This document shows positions 22,451 through 29,782 of a DNA stretch of 32,793 nt, piece by piece. How positions within the stretch are numbered: position 1 is the stretch's first letter; each line of letters opens with the position of its first letter. A program made the translations under genes and the position numbers. The notes below the pieces were generated by a model. That model was not told the DNA's origin and did not search any database. It saw nothing but the letters and a program-made list of their open reading frames with translations. The stretch is from JBPYCR01 sp051846935 (GTDB taxonomy: Bacteria > Bacillota > Bacilli > Bacillales > Amphibacillaceae): contig NZ_JBPYCS010000029.1 in the NCBI RefSeq assembly GCF_051846935.1, positions 1 through 32,793 of the forward strand, written 5' to 3'.

Positions 22451-22470
22451 TATCGCTCTCTTTTCCTTTT
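22439..22470 (+). terminator. Rho-independent terminator downstream of capsid genes
   Basis: GAGGGCGA (22439-22446) pairs with TCGCTCTC (22453-22460), one G-U pair, over a 6-nt loop, followed by TTTTCCTTTT. It overlaps the stop codon and stands inside the late operon, 15 nt before the next gene. It may allow high capsid expression while only part of transcription continues to the connector and tail genes. Confidence 0.75.
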
Positions 22471-22484
22471 AAAGAGGTGATTTT

Positions 22485-22808
22485 ATGACCATGACGACAG
22501 ATGAATTAAACGAGTTAAAACGATATTTACGTATTGATCACCTTGATTCAGAAGAAGAAAACGACTTAAAGAATTTTTATAAGCGTGCAACTATAAGTGT
22601 TAAAAATAAAGTTGGTGCAATCGATTTAACAAATGAAGATGCAAAAGAACAATTTGTACAAGCTTGCGCTTTACTCGTTGAACATTGGTACGATAACAGG
22701 CAAGCCTTTAGGATTGGTAATGCTTCTTATGAAATACCACACTCTTTAGATAGCCTTTTAAGAGAGTTGCGCTATTGTTATGGTGGTGATTCAAGTGAAA
22801 CCAATTAA
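22485..22808 (+). CDS. Head-tail connector protein (HK97 gp6-like)
   Basis: 107 residues with AGAGGTGAT ahead of the ATG. The all-helical pattern fits gp6/YqbG-type connectors: 'LNELKRYLRIDHLDSEEEND' then 'ATISVKNKVGAID', 'FVQACALLVEHWYDNRQAF' and 'PHSLDSLLRELR'. The motif of a phase helix, 'L.V..WY.NR', is typical. These proteins form a ring under the portal that seals the capsid after packaging. It overlaps the next gene by 14 nt. Confidence 0.88.
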   Translation: MTMTTDELNELKRYLRIDHLDSEEENDLKNFYKRATISVKNKVGAIDLTNEDAKEQFVQACALLVEHWYDNRQAFRIGNASYEIPHSLDSLLRELRYCYGGDSSETN

Positions 22809-23133
22809 TCCAGGCAATTTAGATCAACGGTTATTTTTTACCCAACTATTAAAAACAAATGAGAATGGTTTTCCTATTCCTGGTAGTGACATTTACACAA
22901 AGGCTTGGGGTGCATTAAAAACTCTTAAAGGTAATACGTTTTATTCTGCTGCTCAAACCAACCGAGAGCATAACAGAGAATTTACCATTCGTTATCAAAA
23001 AAAGCTAGTGGAAGGTGTCAGACCAAAGCATGTGAAAGTAAAGTGGCGCGACATTGAACATGAAATAGAATCCATTGAAAACGATGATGGACAAAACGTT
23101 ACGATGACCGTTTTTTGTAAGGCGGTGGAGTAA
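22795..23133 (+). CDS. Head-tail adaptor (head closure, HK97 gp7/SPP1 gp16-like)
   Basis: 112 residues from GTG 22795, preferred because GGTGAT (22785-22790) sits just ahead and the protein then begins VKPINPGNLDQRLFF, close to the 'NPGxLxxRIxF' opening of phage head-tail joining proteins. ATG 22780 or GTG 22783 are alternatives. Beta-rich, with 'AWGALKTLKG' and 'FTIRYQKK' in the usual order. It stops DNA leakage and receives the tail. Confidence 0.85.
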   Translation: MKPINPGNLDQRLFFTQLLKTNENGFPIPGSDIYTKAWGALKTLKGNTFYSAAQTNREHNREFTIRYQKKLVEGVRPKHVKVKWRDIEHEIESIENDDGQNVTMTVFCKAVE

Positions 23134-23499
23134 ATGAAATTTGATTTTGAAGGTATGGACGAGTTGGTAACAAGGTTATCAAATATGGAGCAAGGTGTAG
23201 AAACGGCAAAAAATGAAGCGTTGCTGGAAGGTGCTAAGGTTATGCAAAAAGCAACAAAAGAAAGAGCTCCAAAAATGACACGGAACCTAGAAATGAATAT
23301 AGAAATATCTGATGTTGAAGGTGATGAAGTAGAGGTTTATGTAGATCAACAAGGTCACGCATATTATGGGTACATGTTGGAATACGGAACTGTGAAAATG
23401 CGTGCTCAACCTTTTATGGGTCCAGCATTTAACCAAAACATAACTAAAATACAAAATGCAATGGCTTATAAAATACGTCAAAGGTTGATGGCATTATGA
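23134..23499 (+). CDS. HK97 gp10-like tail-completion/joining protein
   Basis: 121 residues, starting right after the previous stop with GGTGGAG as ribosome binding site. The pattern 'FEGMDELVTRLSNM', a long helix with 'ALLEGAKVMQKATKERAPK', then beta strands and the 'YGYMLEYGTVKMRAQPFMGPAF' region (shown here in pieces: YMLEYGTVKMRAQPFM) is the hallmark of the HK97-gp10 family. These proteins sit at the head-tail junction. The stop overlaps the next start (ATGA). Confidence 0.92.
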   Translation: MKFDFEGMDELVTRLSNMEQGVETAKNEALLEGAKVMQKATKERAPKMTRNLEMNIEISDVEGDEVEVYVDQQGHAYYGYMLEYGTVKMRAQPFMGPAFNQNITKIQNAMAYKIRQRLMAL

Positions 23500-23816
23500 A
23501 TAAAAAAATATTTGATGCATTGAACCCACTAGGGAAAGAAGTTGCATTTGAAGATTACACAGGAAGCGATGACACTTACATTCGCTTTTTCTTTTTGCCC
23601 CAAGTTCAATTTGATTCAGATGATGAGGAGCAGTACATCACTCATTATGTCCAATTAGACTTATTTACTAAATGGGATTATATCCAATTAACAAAAGACA
23701 TTAAGGATGCAATGAAGCAAGCGGGTTTTAAAAAGAATTTTGAAGATCAACGGTATGAAACCGACACAAAGTTTTATCACAAAATATTACGATTTTATTT
23801 TATTGAGGAGGAATAA
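23496..23816 (+). CDS. Tail terminator/completion-type protein
   Basis: 106 residues, overlapping the preceding stop by 4 nt. Alpha/beta pattern with 'IFDALNPLGKEVAFEDY', 'YVQLDLFTKWDY' and a closing 'KILRFYFIEEE', in keeping with DUF806/DUF3168-like tail completion proteins that cap the tail tube at the head end. The place between the gp10-like and the major tail protein genes is where this protein is found. Family name is by pattern and order. Confidence 0.75.
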   Translation: MNKKIFDALNPLGKEVAFEDYTGSDDTYIRFFFLPQVQFDSDDEEQYITHYVQLDLFTKWDYIQLTKDIKDAMKQAGFKKNFEDQRYETDTKFYHKILRFYFIEEE

Positions 23817-23819
23817 TGT

Positions 23820-24392
23820 ATGGCTACTATTGGATTAAGAGATATTTATTTTTTCCCTATAACATCTGATGATGATACTGGAACAACGTATGATGCAGGG
23901 GTTCGAATTGGGAAAGCCATGACTGCTAATGTGCAACCAAGTTTTAATACAGGTGAATTACGAGCTGAAGATGGTGTAGCTGAAACTGCGGAAGCTCGAG
24001 GGGCGACAACAGTGACTGTCCAGACGGACGACTTATCCAAAGAGGCGCAGTCAGTTATGTATGGAAAGAAAATTAATAGTGATGGATTATTGGCTGATAG
24101 CGAAGATGATCGACCACCATATGGAGCTTTAGCTTTTCGATCTGAAAAGGCAAACGGCGCTTATCGTTATGTTGTGCTTTATAAAGGTAAATTTACTCCG
24201 CCTGAACGAAACTATGAAACTAAGCAAGAAACGCCAGCTTTTCAAACACCGACGACAACTGGCAGATTCATTCGTAGGGACTCTGATAGACTCTACGGAC
24301 ACGATGCGGATGAAGATGATGCAGATATTACAGACAAAACTATTTTTGATAATTGGTTTGATGCTCCATATGAAGAAACACCGGAGATTTAG
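23820..24392 (+). CDS. Major tail protein (phi13 family)
   Basis: 190 residues; ATG 23820 follows GAGGAGG (23805-23811). It has the start typical of the phi13-type tube proteins ('ATIGLRDIYFFPITSDDD', then 'GKAMTANVQPSFNTGELRAED') and 'SEKANGAYRYVVLYKGKF', 'QETPAFQTPTTTGRF' strands. Hexamers stack to form the tail tube. The ending is acidic (DADEDDADIT...). No extra Ig-like domain is attached, so it is the short version. It precedes the frameshifted chaperone genes as expected. Confidence 0.92.
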   Translation: MATIGLRDIYFFPITSDDDTGTTYDAGVRIGKAMTANVQPSFNTGELRAEDGVAETAEARGATTVTVQTDDLSKEAQSVMYGKKINSDGLLADSEDDRPPYGALAFRSEKANGAYRYVVLYKGKFTPPERNYETKQETPAFQTPTTTGRFIRRDSDRLYGHDADEDDADITDKTIFDNWFDAPYEETPEI

Positions 24393-24402
24393 GAGGTAAA
24401 TA

Positions 24403-24705
24403 ATGAAACTTACTTTACTGATTGATGGAAAAAAGAAAATATTTACTACATCATTTGTATCTGCTAGATTTTATCGCAAATTACTAGAATACGATCAAAC
24501 CATTGATTATACAGACATGAATCTTGATGATTACGACGAAGTTGTAGGTTTTGTCTGTAACGTATTTGATAATCAATTTACCGTTGATGAGTTTTATGAT
24601 GGCATACCTTCACACGAATTGATTCAGACGTTACTTGATGTATTTTCTTATGTTAGGACTGGTGAAGTCCCAAAAAAAGAAAAGGGAAACGAACAGGGGA
24701 AGTAA
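24403..24705 (+). CDS. Tail assembly chaperone, short form (gpG-like)
   Basis: 100 residues with AGGAGGT upstream. It has the acidic helical pattern of gpG-type chaperones ('SARFYRKLLEYDQTIDYTD', 'FTVDEFYDGIPSHELIQTLL') and ends in a lysine-rich tail (VPKKEKGNEQGK). It binds the tape measure and tail protein during assembly and is absent from the mature particle. The tail includes the slippery run C-CCA-AAA-AAA at 24669-24678 that gives the longer form. Confidence 0.9.
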   Translation: MKLTLLIDGKKKIFTTSFVSARFYRKLLEYDQTIDYTDMNLDDYDEVVGFVCNVFDNQFTVDEFYDGIPSHELIQTLLDVFSYVRTGEVPKKEKGNEQGK

Positions 24706-24896
24706 GGTCTCCTGAAGAGGTTAAAGCTTCCCTTATCAAACATGCTGAAGAACGATTGAAACAATTAAAAGAAATTTATAGAAGTCTACTAAAGAATGGA
24801 TGGACACTCGGTCAATTAGACGAGATGGACATCCATTTTTATTTTAGTTTGTACCAAGAAGAAAAAGTTTACATTGATCAGATCAAATTGTTCTAG
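24403..24896 (+). CDS. Tail assembly chaperone, long form by -1 frameshift (gpGT-like)
   Basis: Predicted 164-residue fusion: about 92 residues of the short form, then 72 from the -1 frame, reading to TAG at 24894-24896. The downstream frame opens only at 24666, immediately before the slippery site, after two stop codons (24654 and 24663), and has no start codon with a ribosome binding site. It can therefore be reached only by shifting. The extra part ('PEEVKASLIKHAEERLKQL', then 'LGQLDEMDIHFYFSLYQ') is the T domain that meets the tape measure. The size of the slip and order of genes match the conserved system of long-tailed phages. Confidence 0.85.
24669..24678 (+). other. Slippery site for -1 frameshift
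   Basis: C-CCA-AAA-AAA. In the zero frame both C_CCA_AAA (24669-24675) and A_AAA_AAA (24672-24678) are valid X_XXY_YYZ heptamers. Slipping back one base at either joins the short chaperone to the frame that ends at 24896. Confidence 0.8.
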
Positions 24897-24908
24897 GAGG
24901 AGGTAGCA

Positions 24909-27900
24909 ATGGCTAATGTAGGTGATTTAAAAACAAGAATAAGTCTTGATTCAGCCCAATTTCAGCAGTCAATGGCAGGCGTTAATAGACAATTGCAAGG
25001 TTTGAAACAAGAACAACGAGCCGTTACCTCTTCCGGAACTGGTTTTGCTCGAGGGGTAGACGAGCTAAGAAAAAAATCTGATGTACTTAACAGAACATTG
25101 CAACTGCAAAAAAGGCAAGTCGAAGAATTAAGACGGCGTTATGAAGAAAGCCGTAAATCCACCGGTGATAATTCGAAAGAAACTCAGAAAGCCAACACAG
25201 CTTATCAAAAAGCTAAAGCTGAAATGAACAAAACGGAAAATGCCCTAAAAGGCATTACTAAAGAAATCGAACGACAAACAAACCCATGGAAGCAGTTAGG
25301 TCGTAATATGGATGCGACTGGAAAGAAAATGCAAGATATCGGTCGAGGAATGACTTCATTCGGTCGATCATGGTCTATGTATGTTACTGCTCCAATTTTA
25401 GGTCTAGGCGCAGCGGCATTAAAAACGGGTATGGATTTTCAAGAAGGTATGTCCGAAGTTCAGGCAATAAGTGGTGCTACTGGTAAAGAATTTGAACAGC
25501 TTAGTGGCCAAGCTAGAGAATTAGGTTCTGAAACTAGATTTTCTGCAACTCAAGCAGCAGAAGGTCAAAAGTTCCTAGCGATGGCCGGATTTGAAACTAA
25601 CGAAGTATTAAGCGCAATGCCAGGTCTTTTGGATTTAGCGTCATCATCCAACATGGAATTAGGTCGAGCAGCTGACATAGCATCTAATATTATTAGTGGG
25701 TTTAACATGGAAGCCGGAGAAGCCGGAAGAGTTGCTGATGTACTTGCCAAAGGTGCATCAACAGCAAATACAAACGTTGAACAATTGGGTGGAGCAATGA
25801 AATATGCAGCACCTATTGCATCTACGTTGGATCTTGAAATTGAAGGATTAACTGCATCCGTTGGGTTTATGAGTGATGCAGGAATCCAAGGTGAACAAGC
25901 TGGTCGACAATTACGACAAGGATTATTAAGACTTGCTAATCCTACTGGTAAAGCAGCAAGTTTAATTAAAGATTTAGGTATTAATGTATTTGATGCCGAT
26001 GGAAACATGAAAGAAATGCACGATGTTGTTGCTGAACTTGAAAAAGGTTTAGGAGACATGGACTCGAAAACAAGAGCAGCGTCCCTTGCTATTTTGTTTG
26101 GTTCAGAATCTACAGCCGGTTGGTCTACGTTATTAGATCGTGGATCGAAAGAATTGGAGAACTACACGAAAGAGCTTGAAAACAGCGAAGGCGCAGCATC
26201 TGAAATGGCTAAAATCATGGAGGATAACGCTAAAGGCGCTTTACGTGAATTTAGGTCTGCCGCTGAAGAAGCTGGAATTGTTTTATCTGAAAACTTACTG
26301 CCTGTTTTCACAGATGGTGTTAAATACGCTACTGATTTAGCACGTCAATTTGGAGAACTCGACAAAGATACGCAAAAAAATATACTCACAATGGCAGGAC
26401 TTGCTGCAACTGTTGGACCAGCAGCGTTAATACTTGGAAACATGACTACTGCTGTTGGTGGTCTTCTACGTATCGGTGGTAGCGCATCAAAAATGATAGG
26501 AGCTGCAAGAGGAGCAGGTTTAGCTGGTCGAATTGGTTTACTTGGCGTATCTACTGGTCCTGTTGCTCTAGCAACCTTAGCCATCGGCGCACTTGGGGTT
26601 GGTGTTTATCAACTAACAAAAGATAAAGATAAATTACACGATGTATCTACTGAAACAGCGGATAAACTTTGGGATGAAGCAGACGCATTAGAAAACTTAG
26701 TCAGTAAATTTGACGAATTACAATCACAAAGCAAGCTGACCACTGATGAATTCGGTCGCATGATTGACATTCAGAAGGAACTGGAAAAGACACAAAACCC
26801 TGCACGAGTAGCTGAATTAAAAGATGAATATGAGAGATTAAGAGAAAAAAGCGGCCTTAGTAATGAGCAGATCGACAAGATGATTGAATTGAATGAAGAT
26901 ATCATAGAGCAATCTCCAAATGTTGAGAAGTCTTTCAGTGACAAAGGCAATGCGGTCGTTGAGTCAACCGATGCAGTGAAAGAATATATTAAGGCGTTAC
27001 GTGAGATGTCTCTTCAAGAGCTTAGAGAAGAACAATTTCTAGCATTGGAAAATGAAGCTAAAATAATAAAAGAAAATAAACAGTTGAAGTTGGATATCCA
27101 GAAAATAGATGAAGATATGTTGCGCGTACAAGAATTAAGAGGATCAACCGAAGAAGAAATAAGGGATAAGGCCCAGGATCAGATTGGAAAAATAAATACA
27201 CAATTATTGGATTCCAAAACAACGGAAGAAGAGCGCATAGAATTATTGAAAGAACAAGGTTTTTGGCAACGACTATATGAAGAAGGTTTAGTCGGTTCTT
27301 ATGAACTTTTAAAAGAAAGTAAAAAAGAACTCCAGAATAAAATCGATTTAAACGAAGATGAACTTGCTAAACTGGAAGAAATAAACGCTCGAATGGCTGA
27401 TTTACTTTTATCCGAAGTCGATATTAATTTTGAAAAAGGCGAGGGTTTAGACAAGCTTGATGAACGAATCCAAAAGCTAAAAGACGAACGAAAAGAAATG
27501 ATCGAAAACGCAACCGAAGAAGAAAAGAAAACACGTGAGTATCAAGAACAAGTTTCGGAACTTGATTTATCTATCGGTAAGCATATTGATATTCGTGATC
27601 AAATTTACGATGAAACCGGTTATCAATCTGAAAAGAATTTAAAGACTCAACGTCAAAATGAACTGTTGGGATTATCAGTAAGAGAAATGCTCAACATGGG
27701 TATAGAGCAGGATAATACAAATATAAAAATTGGCACTGGCATTGGGCTTGCAGAAGATTTAACGGATGAACTCGGGAAAGACACTGATAAAGACGTTGAA
27801 GTGGATGATAAGGGTACAGCAAAAAAGATAACTGATGAAGCTAAAAAATCAGTTACAAAATCAGTTACTCTGTCTGGCAGATGGTCTAACATTCGGGCAA

Positions 27901-28334
27901 GCTTTTCGGAGGCATTAAGCGGCATTAGGATACCGGGGTTTAAAGACGGAACAGATCATCATAAAGGTGGTCCATTCATTGCTGGTGAAGAAGGATTTGA
28001 ACTTGGCCGACTTGGTAACAAGTGGGAAGTACTTAACCTAGGAATGTATGACAGACCAGCTGGATATGAGGTATTCACTCATGACGAGTCGAAACGAATA
28101 TTAAGCGCAATAAATAATATGCCAGCCTATGCAACAGGAGCTAATCCACCTGGTGAAGCTAATCGAATTGTTAGCGGGTTGAATAATCAGCGTCAAGTAC
28201 CAGTGACCGGTGAAGCCGTTATATATACTACTGTGATAAACCAGGTGGACGGTAAAGAGTTAAGTAGGCACACTTACCGTCATGTAACTGAATTACAAGA
28301 ATTAGACAGGGAAGAGGAGGATATGTTTGCGTAA
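24909..28334 (+). CDS. Tape measure protein (TP901-type)
   Basis: 1141 residues with AGGAGGAGGT before the ATG. N-terminal coiled coils (about 15-120) are followed by the TP901 core ('FQEGMSEVQAISGATGKEFE', 'ARELGSETRFSATQAAEGQ'), hydrophobic helices (about 155-175, 490-520 and 535-575) and long charged coiled coils (about 580-960). The C-terminus has the usual 'FKDGTDHHKGGPFIAGEEG' motif (about 1012-1030). It sets tail length and reaches the host membrane at infection. At about 0.15 nm per residue, a tail near 170 nm is expected. The stop lies 8 nt past the next start. Confidence 0.95.
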   Translation: MANVGDLKTRISLDSAQFQQSMAGVNRQLQGLKQEQRAVTSSGTGFARGVDELRKKSDVLNRTLQLQKRQVEELRRRYEESRKSTGDNSKETQKANTAYQKAKAEMNKTENALKGITKEIERQTNPWKQLGRNMDATGKKMQDIGRGMTSFGRSWSMYVTAPILGLGAAALKTGMDFQEGMSEVQAISGATGKEFEQLSGQARELGSETRFSATQAAEGQKFLAMAGFETNEVLSAMPGLLDLASSSNMELGRAADIASNIISGFNMEAGEAGRVADVLAKGASTANTNVEQLGGAMKYAAPIASTLDLEIEGLTASVGFMSDAGIQGEQAGRQLRQGLLRLANPTGKAASLIKDLGINVFDADGNMKEMHDVVAELEKGLGDMDSKTRAASLAILFGSESTAGWSTLLDRGSKELENYTKELENSEGAASEMAKIMEDNAKGALREFRSAAEEAGIVLSENLLPVFTDGVKYATDLARQFGELDKDTQKNILTMAGLAATVGPAALILGNMTTAVGGLLRIGGSASKMIGAARGAGLAGRIGLLGVSTGPVALATLAIGALGVGVYQLTKDKDKLHDVSTETADKLWDEADALENLVSKFDELQSQSKLTTDEFGRMIDIQKELEKTQNPARVAELKDEYERLREKSGLSNEQIDKMIELNEDIIEQSPNVEKSFSDKGNAVVESTDAVKEYIKALREMSLQELREEQFLALENEAKIIKENKQLKLDIQKIDEDMLRVQELRGSTEEEIRDKAQDQIGKINTQLLDSKTTEEERIELLKEQGFWQRLYEEGLVGSYELLKESKKELQNKIDLNEDELAKLEEINARMADLLLSEVDINFEKGEGLDKLDERIQKLKDERKEMIENATEEEKKTREYQEQVSELDLSIGKHIDIRDQIYDETGYQSEKNLKTQRQNELLGLSVREMLNMGIEQDNTNIKIGTGIGLAEDLTDELGKDTDKDVEVDDKGTAKKITDEAKKSVTKSVTLSGRWSNIRASFSEALSGIRIPGFKDGTDHHKGGPFIAGEEGFELGRLGNKWEVLNLGMYDRPAGYEVFTHDESKRILSAINNMPAYATGANPPGEANRIVSGLNNQRQVPVTGEAVIYTTVINQVDGKELSRHTYRHVTELQELDREEEDMFA

Positions 28335-29757
28335 ATCATTAACGTTCAATGGAATTAGAAAACCTTGGTTGTATTTATTACAGGGTCGCAAAAAATCTCC
28401 TTTTGCTCCTGTTCGTAATAAATTAATCCATGTACCAGGAATGCCTGGGGCACATGTTGGTTCTAAAAATACTGACGTACTTTATATTACTCAACCGATT
28501 GGATTTATCGTTAAGGATGATGAACATGCACTTCAATTAAAAGACGAATTAGGATCATGGCTTATTACTAATGAAGCAGCCCCTTTAGAATTCGATGATG
28601 AATCTGGCCGAGCATATTATGCTGAAATTGAAGGAACCATTGAAGAATTTGAAAAGTTTGTAGATCAGCGTAGGGGTATTATTACATTTTTATGTTCTGA
28701 TCCATATTCTTATGGTCCCGAACAAACAAAAGAATTTACCACAGATACAGCAATCATCGAAAACAAAGGCACAGCAGAAGCAGAACCTGTTTTCGAATTA
28801 GAAGTACTTGAGCCTGTAACATTTGCGATGATCTCAAACGGTGAAGAATACAACGTAATCGGCAGCCCTGTTAATGTTGATGATATTGTTTTTGTTAGAG
28901 AAGAATTAATATTGCACGATGCTTGTAATACAACGACTGGCTGGACAAATGGAACAGAAGTTGAGGGTGGCATTGTTGCAGGAACGATGGTAAGTGATGG
29001 ATCATCTTTTATCGCTACGGGCTATGGGACAGGTAGTGGTTGGCATGGCCCGTCTCTTAAAAAGAGTTTATCTGAAACTTTAACCAATTTTAGAGCGGAA
29101 TTTTTGATTGAACAAGTTGGAATTTACGCAAATGAAATAGGAAAAGTAGAAATATTTCTACTCGATGTAAATAGTAAAGTTATAGGTAGCATTCGCATGC
29201 GTGATGCGAATACCGGTATGAGACTCAATGAAGCTAACGCTCGTGCAGGAACATTTGAAAGTGGTCGACTATTAATAGCTAACGATTATGGTAATCGTCA
29301 GGCTACTTGGGCTAATTTCAAAGGGATGTTACGTTTGCAACGTGCGAATAATCGTTGGCAGGCTTATGTAGCTCTGATTGATGAAAATGGAAACCATCAT
29401 AGCACGATGACACGAGCATTTGAGGATACGAAAGGCTTGTATGGAACTGACATTGCCCAAATACAAGTCCACATTGCGACATCTAAAGAATACAATCCTA
29501 CTCAACAAAAGATTAACGATATTAAGGTGTACAAGTTAAATCAACGTGAAGGAATTCCTTATATAGCCGATGTTGGCGATAAGATAAGATTTGACCATGT
29601 AGAAGATGAAATCTATTTAAATGGAGAACCACGAAAAGATTTAAAGTTAGATTTTGGAGCTTCGTATTTTAAGTTAAAAGAAGGTAATAATAATTTGGTT
29701 GTAATGCCTGAAGGTGCTTTTAATACAATATTAAAATTTAGACCACCATACAGATAA
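28327..29757 (+). CDS. Distal tail protein (Dit), long form with probable carbohydrate-binding insertion
   Basis: 476 residues from TTG 28327, GAGGAGG upstream. The N-terminal Dit domain is clear ('RKSLTFNGIRKPWLYLLQGR', 'VPGMPGAHVGSK', 'FVDQRRGIITFLCSDPYSYG'). Classical Dit proteins are about 250 residues. Here about 200 residues (roughly 195-400) lie between the Dit core and its C-terminal strands, a beta-rich part with aromatic residues ('NTTTGWTNGTEVEGG', 'QATWANFKGMLRLQR'), probably a jelly-roll carbohydrate-binding module as in 'evolved Dit' proteins. The hub joins the tail tube to Tal. The insertion may help bind the host wall; that is inferred. Confidence 0.85.
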   Translation: MRKSLTFNGIRKPWLYLLQGRKKSPFAPVRNKLIHVPGMPGAHVGSKNTDVLYITQPIGFIVKDDEHALQLKDELGSWLITNEAAPLEFDDESGRAYYAEIEGTIEEFEKFVDQRRGIITFLCSDPYSYGPEQTKEFTTDTAIIENKGTAEAEPVFELEVLEPVTFAMISNGEEYNVIGSPVNVDDIVFVREELILHDACNTTTGWTNGTEVEGGIVAGTMVSDGSSFIATGYGTGSGWHGPSLKKSLSETLTNFRAEFLIEQVGIYANEIGKVEIFLLDVNSKVIGSIRMRDANTGMRLNEANARAGTFESGRLLIANDYGNRQATWANFKGMLRLQRANNRWQAYVALIDENGNHHSTMTRAFEDTKGLYGTDIAQIQVHIATSKEYNPTQQKINDIKVYKLNQREGIPYIADVGDKIRFDHVEDEIYLNGEPRKDLKLDFGASYFKLKEGNNNLVVMPEGAFNTILKFRPPYR

Positions 29758-29782
29758 TACCGAGAAGAAAGGAGGAAATCCC

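Noticed and set aside
25565..26059. 164-codon minus-strand open frame inside the tape measure gene
   Set aside because: A serine/alanine/proline-rich shadow of the tape measure core; the plus-strand protein has strong family marks.
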